A stretch of DNA of 64,000 nt from NCBI RefSeq assembly GCF_006569185.2, contig NZ_VIGC02000026.1, positions 1 to 64,000 of the forward strand. Reading direction: 5' to 3'. Positions 34,562 through 44,144 of the stretch are shown here, one piece after another. The notes under the pieces are model-generated. The model was not told the DNA's origin and ran no database searches. It saw only the letters and a list, made by a program, of their open reading frames with translations. This stretch comes from Litorilinea aerophila (GTDB taxonomy: Bacteria; Chloroflexota; Anaerolineae; Caldilineales; Caldilineaceae). Position numbers and translations under genes: made by a program. The first letter of the stretch is position 1. Every line of letters begins with the position of its first letter.

Positions 34562-36066
34562 ATGGCGGGCAATGTCTTGGCCAGGCCCGCGGCCAACTGC
34601 CCCTGGGCCTGGACCCAGGCCCGGAGGCTGCGGGGGGTGTTGTCCAGGCTGTCGGCCACGTGGTTGAACGCGGACCAGGCGGCGTTCAACAGGCGCTGGC
34701 GCCACTCCCCCAGGGCCGCCACCCGGTCACTGGGCAACGTCTCCATGGTCAGGCGGAAGGGGGTCTCCAACTGCGCCCAGTAGATGCGCCCCACGCCCCA
34801 ACTCTCCAGCAGGGGCCGCCAGTCGTCCCGGTGGGCCTCCTGGTCCTCCGCCGGCGCCACCAACTCCCTGGCCAGGGTGGCCGTGGCGCCCCATAACTGG
34901 CTGGCCGTGCCTTCGGCCATGGCCAGGGCTGTGGCCAGATCCTCCACCAATTCCTGCTGGCGCAGGTAGTCGGTGGGCAGGGGCAGGCGTTCATGGCGGA
35001 AGAAGACCATCTTGGCCTTGTCGTTCAGCAACCCCAGGGCCTGCAGCCGGTAGCTCCGGTGGCGCTCCAGGTAACCAGACAGATCCAGCCGGGCCAGCCA
35101 CCCCAACACCTGCGGAGGCCGGTGTTCGCTGCTGTGCAGGCGGAAGAGGGCAGCGCTGTCCCGCCAGAGGGAACGGGCTTCCGAAAAGCTCAAGGGCCGG
35201 GGGCCCCGTTTTTCATCCCGGAAGTAATGCATCATGGGATCCAGCACGCTGTCGTTCAACACCAGGGCCGGGGACATGGTCATCTGCTGCACCACCACCT
35301 GCCCCCCTTCCACCCGGGGCAGGAGCAGCACCCGCCGGTTCAACCAGGTCAGGTAGTCCAGGTAGCCCAGGGGTGTGTCCCGCGCCGGCAGCAAGGGATC
35401 GTCGGCCTCCCAGATAGGCCGGTCCTCGCCCTGGTGCGCCATGATCTGCTCGTCCGGATAGGGCAGCAGGTTAAGGGTCAGGGTCTCGTGCAGGGTATCC
35501 CCCAGAGCCAGAAAGAGGATGCCATCCACACACGGCCCACCGGTGAAGTAGAGCTTCATCTGGGGGTTACAGGGGCCGGAGAGTCCATAATTCACCACCG
35601 CCAGCAGTCGGCGGGCGGCCTCGGCCGGCGTCAGGGAGATGGGGAGGTCGTCCACGTGGTGGTCGAAGAGGGTGGCGTTGTTGCCCGAGGCCGCCTCGTG
35701 GATCATGGCGGTCACGCTGCGGGGCTCCATCCGCGGGTCGGCCATCTGGTAGAAGGGCCGCTCCGGGTGGAAGAGGTCGAAGCGATCGTGCCACCGCTCC
35801 AGGTAGTCCACGATGGCAGCCGCGTCCCAGCCCGCCTGCCACAGGCGATGCCACGCGCGGCTGTCCGCCGGGCCGTTGTGGATGCGGTGGAGCAGGGCCA
35901 GGAGCAGGCGGTAGAGGGAAGCGATCACCAGGGGCGATTCACCGCCGATCTCCCGGATCGTCCTGGCCTCCAGGAGCAGCTCTCGCAGGCCCAGTTCCGC
36001 GGCTGAGCCGTCCTGGCGGATGACCGGGATCCAGGGCTGGTCGATGAGGTTGAAGCTCGGTTGCAT
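34558..36066 (-). CDS. cse1: Cse1 (Cas8e), Cascade large subunit
   Basis: 502 residues. It starts MQPSFNLIDQPWIPVIRQDG, the conserved Cse1 opening, followed by LGLRELLLEA and the RIHNGP helix region. GPCNPQMKLYFTGGP and LTWLNRRVLLLP are internal family blocks; the C-terminal four-helix bundle follows from about 370. It recognises the PAM and recruits Cas3. Its stop codon lies within the border of a hairpin repeat. About 60 bp separate it from the cas3 fusion gene. Confidence 0.94.
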   Translation of the reverse strand: MQPSFNLIDQPWIPVIRQDGSAAELGLRELLLEARTIREIGGESPLVIASLYRLLLALLHRIHNGPADSRAWHRLWQAGWDAAAIVDYLERWHDRFDLFHPERPFYQMADPRMEPRSVTAMIHEAASGNNATLFDHHVDDLPISLTPAEAARRLLAVVNYGLSGPCNPQMKLYFTGGPCVDGILFLALGDTLHETLTLNLLPYPDEQIMAHQGEDRPIWEADDPLLPARDTPLGYLDYLTWLNRRVLLLPRVEGGQVVVQQMTMSPALVLNDSVLDPMMHYFRDEKRGPRPLSFSEARSLWRDSAALFRLHSSEHRPPQVLGWLARLDLSGYLERHRSYRLQALGLLNDKAKMVFFRHERLPLPTDYLRQQELVEDLATALAMAEGTASQLWGATATLARELVAPAEDQEAHRDDWRPLLESWGVGRIYWAQLETPFRLTMETLPSDRVAALGEWRQRLLNAAWSAFNHVADSLDNTPRSLRAWVQAQGQLAAGLAKTLPAM

Positions 36067-36125
36067 GGTGCCTCCTTAGTTGGTCCGTTGGTTGAAATGG
36101 CGCTGAGAAAGGGTCGGTCCACGAT

Positions 36126-39100
36126 TTACGCCGGTTCCTGGCGCAGGATTTCCAACCCCAGGGTACGGTCCAGGCGGAGCCGGTAGGGCAGGCCTTCCAC
36201 CTGGGCTTCCCCTGCTTCGAAGATGACGACATGATGGTTGCGCAGCAAGGGATGATTCTGCCACCCCGTCGGCGGCCGACCTGTGTCCAGGAAGTGGCGC
36301 ACCAGCCCCTGGTGGCTCACCTGCACCGTGTGCATGGCCAGGGCCCGGACCAGGGTGCTGTCCGGCTCTTCGTCCAATTCCACCTGGGGACCGCTGCCGT
36401 CTGGCTCCGTGTAGAGGCCACCGTTGACCCGGTGCAGGCAGACCAGGGAAAGGGTGGGCGGACCCAGGCGGGTCAGGGCCTGGAAGGCGTCGTGGATGGC
36501 AGGGTTCTCCTCCTGCAGATCGTCGCTGCCTCGCCACAGCAGATCCGGGTGGTCCGGCGGTGGAACCAGCCGTCGGGTGGCTTCGAAGTGGGCTTTCCGC
36601 TCCCGTTCCTCCATCTTCATTCGGGCTCGCTCCAGGGGCTCCACCCAAGCAGGCGGCGGGGCCGGGAGATCCTCGGGCCCGTCCCCGTAGACCGCCTCGA
36701 TCAGGCCGGCGGTGTCCTGGGGAGTGGCGATGTGGCGGCGCTCCTGCAGGGCCAGATACGAGCGGAACAGGACGTACGGTTCGTAGACATAGCCGTCGTT
36801 TTCCCACGCCGGTACACCGGCCTGGTCTACGTCGACGGCCACATGGAGGGTGGGCTGGGCCAGGGACTCCGGCCGGCCGTCCCGTTCGTGGCGGTGCAGC
36901 CGGCCCATGCGCTGGAGCAGGAGGTCCACCGGCGCCAGGTCGCTGATCATCACGTCGAAATCCAGGTCCAGGCTCTGTTCGATGACCTGGGTGGCCACCA
37001 CCACGGCCCGCTGGGGTCGCTGGCCATCCTTGCCGAAACGGCCCACCACGGCCCGTTCGGTCTCATCCCGCCAGGCCAGGGGCGTGCGGGCATGGAAGAG
37101 GAGGAGCTCCTGCTCGTCCAGGAAGCCGGCCGCCTGGAGGGCCTGGAAGAGCGCCTGGGCCCGGCCCACGGTGTTGCAGATCACCGCGGCACAGCCCCCA
37201 CCCTGCAGGAGCGCCTGCAAGGTATCGACCATGGTCTGGGGCGAACGGTCGATCCAGCGGAGCTGGACCAGCCGTCCTGGCGGCTTCGGGATCTTACAGG
37301 AGCGGGCGCCCTGGGTCCGGGTGGCCCAGGTGATGGCCGGGTAGGCGACGTCGGGCATCTCGGCCGAATCATCGCCCAAGTAGGCCCGGACGAACTCTTC
37401 CCGGGTGCGGGCGGGCAGGGTGGCCGAAAGCAGGATCACCGAGGTGCCCATGGCCCGCAGCCAGCCCAACAGGCGCCGGAAGAGGTGGTTCATGTAGGTG
37501 TCGTAGGCGTGGACCTCGTCAAAAATCAGGGTCTTCTGGCCCAGGCCAAAGAGCCGCACGAAGAAGTGGCGGGTCTGCAGGACGCTCAGGAGGCCCTGGT
37601 CCACCGTGCCCACGCCGAAGGGAGCCAGCAGGCTGCGCTTGCGGGGGAGGAACCATTGCATGTCCAGGACGGCGGGCCGCTCTGCTTCTGCATCCGGTTC
37701 TTCTTCCGTCTGGAGGGAAGGCGGCGGCGCGTCCTGGAGCCAGCGGGCCTGGCTGTGGATCAGGAGGGGGTCCACTTCATTGAGGCCCAGGGCCTGGAGG
37801 AACGCCCGGGTGCGGCGGTGCATCTGGTTGCTGGTGGCCATGGTGGGCATGGCCACGTAGAGGCCTCGCTGGCGCAGCCGGTGGCCCCAGCGGGCCGCCA
37901 GGTAGAAGGCGGCCTCGGTCTTGCCCTGGCCGGTGGAGGCCTCGATGATCACCAGGGCAGGCTCCTGGATCTGGTCGGCCAATTCCATCGCCACCTTCTG
38001 AAGGTCGTTGGGCTGGAACGGGAAGAGCTCGGTGAAAGGCCGCAGGGGATAGGTCGCCACCCCGTCCCAGCGCAGGCGGCGAAGGGCGCGCCGGGCCCGG
38101 TAGGCGGCCAGCTCTCCGTACTCGTCCACGTTGACCGGGGCCATGGCAAAGGGGAAGGCGTCCTCCATGGAGCCGATCCAGTCGGCCACCGAAACCCACC
38201 CGGAGAAAAGGGTGAGGACGGCGTGGGCTTCTTCCTGGTCGGCGCCCAGCCGGGTGACCGGCGCGGGCTGCAGGAGTTGTTGCAGTGCCTCCACCAGGGT
38301 GCGTCGCACTTCGTCCCAGGCCTGGTCGCCAATCTGGTTCTGTTTGGTGTTGCGCACCTGCAGGGCCGTGGGCCAGGCGCCGTGGTGGCCGCCCAATGCC
38401 CAGGCCACGGACGTGGCCAATGCCTGATCCAGCCCGGTGACCTGTGCCAGCAGACGCCCCAGGGTGCAGGTGGTGATGGTCGCGTGGTAGCAGGGCTCGT
38501 CGGCGAAGGCGGGCGGAAAGGGCAGGCCCGTGGTCTCCAGCTCCGTCACCGCGGGTTTGTACTTGCGCTGAAAGCCGGGGCTGGCCTTGCCCAGATCATG
38601 GAGGCCGGCCCAAAAGGCCAGGGTCCGGCCGGCGGCGTCCACGTCCAGATTCAGGGCCTGGGCAAAGCGCTGGCGGAGCCCCTCGGTGAACGATTCTTCC
38701 CACAGGGCCAGGGCGGCCTGGGCCACGTCGATCAGGTGGCAGATCAGGGGGTGGGTTTCCCCGGTGCGGCTGTTGGCCTTGGCCCACAGCCGTTGATAGC
38801 GGGGAACCTGGGCCTGGGTCGCCACGCCGTACCGAACGGCCAGCCGGCGGGCCTCCGCGGCCAGCTCCTGGCGCAGCCAGGTGGGCTCCATCACTTCACA
38901 GTCGGCGCCCCATCCGCGAATCCACGGTACCATCTCCCGGGGCTGGGCCACGGGGGCGGACCACTCGCTGCTGCCGTCATCCAGGACGTGCAGGAGCTCT
39001 TGGGGATGCCAGATGGTCTCCCGCACCCGAGGGGTCACGTAGCGGCTGAAGCGCAGGCGCACGGTGACCGGATCGTCGTCCGCGTGCCAGATGCCCCAGG

Positions 39101-39800
39101 CGTGGTTGAGCAAGGTGTGGATGTCGAAGTCCTCGGGGATGGTGTAGGTGCCCGTGGCAGGCACGGCCCGTTCGATGCGCGCGATCTTGAAGGTGGCCAG
39201 CTTGCCGTGGTAGTCGCTGTAGCCGATGAGGTAATTGCCGTCTCCCCACACCGACGGCTCGATCTGGTACGGGTGGACCAGGTAGCGGCGGGGCTGGCCG
39301 TGGAGGGTGCGATGGGTGATGCGCACGGGGATCTGCTCCAGCCAGCATCGCACCAGGGTGGCGAAGACGGCCTCCTGCTGGGGATCCTGTTCCTGCGCCA
39401 ACACCACGGCCGCGGCCCGCACCAGCTTCTCGGCCAGGGGGCGCCCCAGGGCCGTGGAGAGCTTCTCCAGCGCGTTGGCCACGTGACGCTGGCCGGTGCG
39501 GGTCTGCTGCTGGAGGCGACGGCCGGCCAGGTAGAGGGCCACGGCTTCCTCGCGGCTAAAGGGGATGTGGGCGATCTCCTGGCCGGGCAGGAGGTAATAC
39601 TTGCCTCGCTCCTCTGGGTGGGCCACGATGGCCAGGCCCAGCTCTTCGGTCATCAGTTTGCGAATGCGGTAAATATTGGTCCGGTCGGTGCCCAGGCGCT
39701 CGCCCAGCTCGGCGTCGCTGTACGCGCCCTGCCGGTAGAGGCGCTCCATTTCATAGATATAGTAGATGCGATGGTGGTCTTCCCGTTTCTGTGAAGCCAT
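36126..39800 (-). CDS. cas3: WYL-domain regulator fused to Cas3 nuclease-helicase
   Basis: 1224 residues in one open frame. Residues 1-60 form a winged HTH (YSDAELGERLGTDRTNIYRI). About 145-215 is a WYL domain (VRITHRTLHGQPRRYLVHPY, then GNYLIGYSDYHGK and FKIARI). From about 340 follows Cas3: HD nuclease (H350, His355, HDLGK at 401-405, His439, GGHHG at 470-474), Walker A STGQGKT near 623, DEVH near 761, ILLSATLPA, and QRMGRLHRH. The HD-helicase degrades Cascade-marked DNA; WYL proteins act as ligand-sensing regulators. ATG 39800 has GGAGG seven bases upstream. First gene of the cas operon. Confidence 0.92.
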   Translation of the reverse strand: MASQKREDHHRIYYIYEMERLYRQGAYSDAELGERLGTDRTNIYRIRKLMTEELGLAIVAHPEERGKYYLLPGQEIAHIPFSREEAVALYLAGRRLQQQTRTGQRHVANALEKLSTALGRPLAEKLVRAAAVVLAQEQDPQQEAVFATLVRCWLEQIPVRITHRTLHGQPRRYLVHPYQIEPSVWGDGNYLIGYSDYHGKLATFKIARIERAVPATGTYTIPEDFDIHTLLNHAWGIWHADDDPVTVRLRFSRYVTPRVRETIWHPQELLHVLDDGSSEWSAPVAQPREMVPWIRGWGADCEVMEPTWLRQELAAEARRLAVRYGVATQAQVPRYQRLWAKANSRTGETHPLICHLIDVAQAALALWEESFTEGLRQRFAQALNLDVDAAGRTLAFWAGLHDLGKASPGFQRKYKPAVTELETTGLPFPPAFADEPCYHATITTCTLGRLLAQVTGLDQALATSVAWALGGHHGAWPTALQVRNTKQNQIGDQAWDEVRRTLVEALQQLLQPAPVTRLGADQEEAHAVLTLFSGWVSVADWIGSMEDAFPFAMAPVNVDEYGELAAYRARRALRRLRWDGVATYPLRPFTELFPFQPNDLQKVAMELADQIQEPALVIIEASTGQGKTEAAFYLAARWGHRLRQRGLYVAMPTMATSNQMHRRTRAFLQALGLNEVDPLLIHSQARWLQDAPPPSLQTEEEPDAEAERPAVLDMQWFLPRKRSLLAPFGVGTVDQGLLSVLQTRHFFVRLFGLGQKTLIFDEVHAYDTYMNHLFRRLLGWLRAMGTSVILLSATLPARTREEFVRAYLGDDSAEMPDVAYPAITWATRTQGARSCKIPKPPGRLVQLRWIDRSPQTMVDTLQALLQGGGCAAVICNTVGRAQALFQALQAAGFLDEQELLLFHARTPLAWRDETERAVVGRFGKDGQRPQRAVVVATQVIEQSLDLDFDVMISDLAPVDLLLQRMGRLHRHERDGRPESLAQPTLHVAVDVDQAGVPAWENDGYVYEPYVLFRSYLALQERRHIATPQDTAGLIEAVYGDGPEDLPAPPPAWVEPLERARMKMEERERKAHFEATRRLVPPPDHPDLLWRGSDDLQEENPAIHDAFQALTRLGPPTLSLVCLHRVNGGLYTEPDGSGPQVELDEEPDSTLVRALAMHTVQVSHQGLVRHFLDTGRPPTGWQNHPLLRNHHVVIFEAGEAQVEGLPYRLRLDRTLGLEILRQEPA

Positions 39801-40170
39801 TGATTTCCTCCTGACACGGAACCTGGTGGCATGGCCTTGGGCCGCTGGCCGGTGTGTCACCCCTGCCCGGCCGGCACGTTCTATTCACCCTGGGCTCAGC
39901 ATACGACGGGTTTGTTGCCAACGGCGCAACATGCCCCTAAAACCCGGCAGAAATCTGGGATTGGTTGGCAGGAAGGCGTCTACGGCCGGCCGGAAAAGCC
40001 CGAGCAGGTGCAAAGGCAGGCAGCCGGTCCCAAGGATGGGTTGGGCACAGGGATCAATCTGGCGCCGTATGGCGTGAAGGAAGGTCGGGGGTCGGGGATG
40101 GAATGGCATCAATCAAAACATGGAATGGGACTGGAGCACACGCTGGCGTCGAATGTTGTGGTATCCAGCC

Positions 40171-40199
40171 AGTATACTTTGCACTCTGGAAGCAGCCAA
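40171..40199 (-). promoter_or_regulatory. Candidate promoter of the cas operon
   Basis: On the minus strand TTGGCT (40194-40199), 17-bp spacer, TATACT (40171-40176). The leader to the cas3 start would be about 365 nt. The rest of the gap 39801-40170 holds no gene I can support. Confidence 0.45.
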
Positions 40200-40238
40200 A
40201 TGGCCGCAGACAGGCCCTCAGGCCCCTTCCTTTTCTCT

Positions 40239-40267
40239 TTGACATTTTCTAGCATCGTTTCTAAACT
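40239..40267 (+). promoter_or_regulatory. Candidate promoter of the glycoside hydrolase gene
   Basis: TTGACA (40239-40244), 17-bp spacer, TAAACT (40262-40267), about 50 bp before the start codon at 40319. Divergent from the cas promoter candidate. Confidence 0.6.
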
Positions 40268-40318
40268 GAGCCAGAGGATGAAACCGTCTGTCCTTGTTTC
40301 CCTGGAGACCTTTGGCCG

Positions 40319-41659
40319 ATGCCAGCACGTATGGAGCCGCTCATTGAGGAAGCCCGTCAGCGGGCGTTGGAGGTGGTCCACAGTTGCGTGGTGCCAGGCG
40401 GATACCGGGCCTCCGCGCTGGCCGCGGGCTACCCCCAGATCTGGGCCCGGGACAGTGTCATCACCTTCCTGGGCGCGGTGGCCACGGGGGACGCCACCCT
40501 GCTGGCCGCCGGCCGGGCCGCGCTGGAGACCATGTCCGCCCACCAGTCTCCCCTGGGGCTGATCCAGCTCAACGTCAACCCGGACACCGGCTACGTCAGC
40601 ACCGAAAACGCCGGCGCGGTGGATTCCAACCTCTGGTACATCCTGGGCCACTACCTCCACTACCACTGGACCGGCGACCGGGCCTTTCTGCAGCGCCACT
40701 GGCCCCACATCGACCGGGCGTTGCTCTGGCTGAACTACCAGGACATGAACGAGTGTGGCCTGCTAGAGGTGCCGGAGGCGGGCGACTGGATGGACCTGCT
40801 GGCGGTGCGCTACAACGTCCTCTACGACAACGTGCTCTACTATGGCGCGCTGCTGGCCCACCAGGAGCTGAGCCGGATCCTGGGGGCAGAAGGGAGCTGT
40901 CACCGTCCCCGGGTGGATGCAGCGGGTGTCCACGAACGCATCAACGCACTCATGTGGATCGACCGCTGCTGGGTGGCGGAACACTTCGCCGAGCACCTGG
41001 AAAAGCTGAAGGCCATGCGCCTGGAGTGGTTCATGCTCTACCACAACGTGGGGACCATCTCCAGCCGGCCCTTCTACCTGCCCTGGGTGGCCTTTCGGGA
41101 GTACGGCGACTGGTGCGACAGCCTGGCCAACGCCCTAGCCATTCTCACAGGTGTGGCGGACGGCCACCGCACGGAACACATCCTGCGCTACATGAAGCAG
41201 GTGGGCATGGCCGAGCCCTACCCCACCAAGGCCATCTATCCACCCATCTACCCGGGCGAGAGCAGCTGGCGGGAGTACTACCGCAGCCGCAATCTGAACC
41301 TGCCCAACCAGTACCACAACGGCGGCATCTGGCCCATGATCGGGGGTTTTCACATCGCGGCGCTGGTGCGCCATGGCTGGCGGGGGGAAGCCGAGCGGCT
41401 GCTGGCCTCCCTGGCCGAGGCCAATCGACAGGGCATCGCGGAGGAGTGGGAGTTCAACGAGTGGCTGCACGGCGAGAGCGGCCACCCCATGGGCTTTGCC
41501 CGCCAGGCCTGGTCCGCGGCCATGTACCTCTACGCCTACCATGCAGTGGAAAGCGGCCGGCTCCCCCTCTTCGACCAGCTCCTGGCCGCCAAGCCCCAGT
41601 CTGCCCGGGAACAGGAGGTCAACGACGTGATCATCCGCCCCGGGGGCGGCCCGGTATAG
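40319..41659 (+). CDS. Glycoside hydrolase, GH100/amylo-alpha-1,6-glucosidase-like
   Basis: 446 residues with the character of an (alpha/alpha)6 barrel. YPQIWARDSVITFLGA near residue 40 is the typical opening of glycogen-debranching or invertase-type enzymes and carries a candidate acid Asp; VPEAGDWMDL, LPNQYHNGGIWPMIGGF and EWEFNEWLHGESGHPMG match the neutral-invertase/debranching group. It probably hydrolyses an oligosaccharide in the cytoplasm, as no signal peptide is visible. The sugar ABC importer downstream may deliver the substrate. Starts at 40319 or 40331 are possible. Confidence 0.75.
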   Translation: MPARMEPLIEEARQRALEVVHSCVVPGGYRASALAAGYPQIWARDSVITFLGAVATGDATLLAAGRAALETMSAHQSPLGLIQLNVNPDTGYVSTENAGAVDSNLWYILGHYLHYHWTGDRAFLQRHWPHIDRALLWLNYQDMNECGLLEVPEAGDWMDLLAVRYNVLYDNVLYYGALLAHQELSRILGAEGSCHRPRVDAAGVHERINALMWIDRCWVAEHFAEHLEKLKAMRLEWFMLYHNVGTISSRPFYLPWVAFREYGDWCDSLANALAILTGVADGHRTEHILRYMKQVGMAEPYPTKAIYPPIYPGESSWREYYRSRNLNLPNQYHNGGIWPMIGGFHIAALVRHGWRGEAERLLASLAEANRQGIAEEWEFNEWLHGESGHPMGFARQAWSAAMYLYAYHAVESGRLPLFDQLLAAKPQSAREQEVNDVIIRPGGGPV

Positions 41660-41713
41660 AAAGCGGTGCGGAAACCCTTTTGTAGTAGAGCCATCCGCGC
41701 TTTTAAAATGAAT

Positions 41714-41742
41714 TTGCGGCGATTGTCCCATTGTGCTACAAT
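41714..41742 (+). promoter_or_regulatory. Candidate promoter of the sugar ABC operon
   Basis: TTGCGG (41714-41719), 17-bp spacer, TACAAT (41737-41742), about 370 bp before the first permease gene. Nothing else is recognised in the gap 41660-42114. Confidence 0.45.
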
Positions 41743-42114
41743 TCGCCATGACTCCGGTATGGGGTCACACACAAACCCTTGTTTCCCAGTTTTCAGCGCC
41801 ATTTTCAGTCCCCATCTGTTCCCGGTTGATCTCGGCAGAAGTGCCCGGTGATCCCTACGGTGCTCTCTACCGCAGGTAGCACTGTTTAATGGCTACCGCC
41901 CTTCTGCCGTGGTTTGGTTGTTTAGAATCATTCCCGTTGGTAGATCCCTACATCGTCCCGCTTGCTCGTCTCGAAAGCTCCCCCCTGGGGACGTGATGTG
42001 GGAAGCTGGCTGTTTCCCTCCCGCCACAAGGCGGTCGCTCAACACCAAAGCACCCGCCTCGATTCCACAACCGGTCTACGGTGGGTCATCCACAGGAGAA
42101 GCGAAGGAGAAGCT

Positions 42115-43083
42115 ATGGCCGTCGTCTCAACACAACTCCCGGCACAGAGACGCTCCCCAGGCCTGGTGGCACGCCTGGTCGGAGCTAAATCGCCCCTGGA
42201 GACCAAGCAGGCATTGTGGGGGTACGTCTTTTTAATGCCCTGGCTCCTGGGGCTGACCATCTTTCTGGTAGGACCGATCTTGATTTCGGCCTATCTGAGT
42301 TTTACCGAATATGACGTACTCTCCTCTCCCCAATTCATCGGACTGGCCAACTATGCCCGGGCCTTTACCGGGGACAAACAATTCTGGCCATCCCTGGGGC
42401 GCACCCTGTACTACTCCATCGTGGTGGTGCCGGTGGGGCTCATCGGCTCCCTGGCCCTGGCCATGCTGCTCAACCAGGGGATCAAGGGGACCAATATTTT
42501 CCGAACCCTCTATTTCTTGCCCCACCTGACGCCGGCCGTGGCGCTGGCCGTGCTGTGGGTCTGGATCTTTCACCCCTCCCTGGGGCCGGTGAACACCATG
42601 CTGGGCTGGATCGGTATCGACGGCCCCGGCTGGTTGACCTCCAAGCAGTGGGCGCTGCCGGCTCTCATCATCATTACCATCTGGGCCGGGGTTGGAGGGA
42701 ACACCATGCTCATCTTCCTGGCCGGCCTGCAGGGGGTGCCCAAAGAGCTGCTGGAAGCGGCCGAAATTGATGGAGCCGGAGCCTGGGCCCGCTTCCGCAA
42801 CGTCACCCTCCCCATGATTTCGCCCACCATGCTTTTCAACCTGATCCTGGGCATCATCGGCGCCCTCAAGGTCTTCACCCTGGCCTTTGTGGCGACCAAC
42901 GGCGGCCCTTCCTATGCCACCTGGTTCTACGCCCTCCACATCTACAACCAGGCGTTCCACTACTTCCGGATGGGATACGGCGCCGCCCTGGCCTGGATCT
43001 TCGTCGTGGTCCTGATGGCCTTCACCTACCTTCAGCTCCACCTGTCCCGTCGCTGGGTGTACTACGCAGGAGAGTCCGACTAA
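42115..43083 (+). CDS. Sugar ABC transporter permease (MalF/UgpA type)
   Basis: 322 residues with six membrane helices, starting near GYVFLMPWLLGLTIFLVGPI. The EAA loop is ELLEAAEIDGAGAWARFRNV, in the CUT1 carbohydrate family. It forms a channel with the permease encoded next. ATG 42115 follows GAAGGAGAAG. It overlaps the next start by one base (TAATG). No ATPase is encoded nearby; CUT1 systems often share an MsiK-type ATPase encoded elsewhere. Confidence 0.92.
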   Translation: MAVVSTQLPAQRRSPGLVARLVGAKSPLETKQALWGYVFLMPWLLGLTIFLVGPILISAYLSFTEYDVLSSPQFIGLANYARAFTGDKQFWPSLGRTLYYSIVVVPVGLIGSLALAMLLNQGIKGTNIFRTLYFLPHLTPAVALAVLWVWIFHPSLGPVNTMLGWIGIDGPGWLTSKQWALPALIIITIWAGVGGNTMLIFLAGLQGVPKELLEAAEIDGAGAWARFRNVTLPMISPTMLFNLILGIIGALKVFTLAFVATNGGPSYATWFYALHIYNQAFHYFRMGYGAALAWIFVVVLMAFTYLQLHLSRRWVYYAGESD

Positions 43084-43988
43084 TGGCAACCCAAAGCAAC
43101 GCCCTCCGCGGCCTGAACCGGGCCCAGAGCACCGGTCGCAGCCGACGGGCCCCCTTCCGGGGCCGAGACGTAGCCCTGTTTGTGCTGGCCTGCGTCCTGT
43201 CGGTCATTTTCCTCTTTCCCTTTTTCTGGACGGTCATGAGTTCTCTGAAGAGCGTCCAGGAGCTGAACACCTTCCCACCCACCTGGATCCCCCAGGATCC
43301 CCAGTGGGTGAACTACCCCAAGGTGCTACAGCGGGTGCCCTTCCTGCGGTGGACCTATAACAGCCTGCTGGTGGTCTTTCTGGCCACCCTGGGGACGGTG
43401 TTGTCGGCCTCCATTGTGGCCTACTCCTTCGCCCGTTTTCGCTACCGGGGGCGGGATCTGATCTTCATGATCACCCTGGGCACCATGATGCTGCCGGCCC
43501 AGGTGACCCTCATCCCCCAGTACGTGCTCTTCCACAAGCTGGGCATGGTGAACACCCTCTACCCCCTGTGGTTGCCGGCATGGTTTGGCGGCGGCGCCTT
43601 CGCCATCTTCCTCATCCGGCAGTTTATCCTCTCCCTGCCCCGGGAACTGGACGAGGCGGCCCTGATCGATGGGGCAGGCTATTTCATGATCTTCTGGCGC
43701 ATCCTGCTGCCGCTCTGCAAACCGGTTCTGGCCACCATCACGGTGATCACCTTCATTGCGGTCTGGAACGACTTCGCCAATCCCCTGATCTACCTCCAGT
43801 TGCCGGAGAAGTTCACCCTGGCGGTGGGCCTGAACTACTTTAAGAACTTCCCCGAGATGGGCGGTGAACCTACCCAGCATCTGCTGATGGCAGCCTCGGT
43901 CATGATGACTGCGCCCATCATCGCCCTGTTCTTTGCCACCCAGCGCTACTTCGTCCAGGGCATTGTCCTGTCCGGCATCAAGGGCTGA
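43083..43988 (+). CDS. Sugar ABC transporter permease (MalG/UgpE type)
   Basis: 301 residues with six helices (first at ALFVLACVLSVIFLFPFFWT). The EAA loop is ELDEAALIDGAGYFMIFWRI, and FPPTWIPQDPQW is the periplasmic stretch typical of CUT1 permeases. It pairs with the preceding permease, to which it is coupled by TAATG. The binding-protein gene follows after 156 bp, an unusual order since binding proteins commonly come first. Confidence 0.92.
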   Translation: MATQSNALRGLNRAQSTGRSRRAPFRGRDVALFVLACVLSVIFLFPFFWTVMSSLKSVQELNTFPPTWIPQDPQWVNYPKVLQRVPFLRWTYNSLLVVFLATLGTVLSASIVAYSFARFRYRGRDLIFMITLGTMMLPAQVTLIPQYVLFHKLGMVNTLYPLWLPAWFGGGAFAIFLIRQFILSLPRELDEAALIDGAGYFMIFWRILLPLCKPVLATITVITFIAVWNDFANPLIYLQLPEKFTLAVGLNYFKNFPEMGGEPTQHLLMAASVMMTAPIIALFFATQRYFVQGIVLSGIKG

Positions 43989-44144
43989 TCCGGGCCCGGC
44001 GGGCCAGAAATCCTGGCGGTGCGCATCCCAGAACGCCGCAGAAGTCAGTCAACCTGTGGGAACAGCCCCCCCCTGTTCACCCAATCACATTCGTTTTTTT
44101 CAGAAGTTCACAGAAAACAGGTTTCACAAGAAAGAGGAGGAACC

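Noticed and set aside
36231-39794. 1187-codon plus-strand frame
   Set aside because: Antisense shadow of the WYL-Cas3 gene, caused by high GC at third positions; no motifs.
41666-41851. 61-codon plus-strand frame in the promoter gap
   Set aside because: No ribosome-binding site or recognisable features; it overlaps the promoter candidate at 41714-41742.
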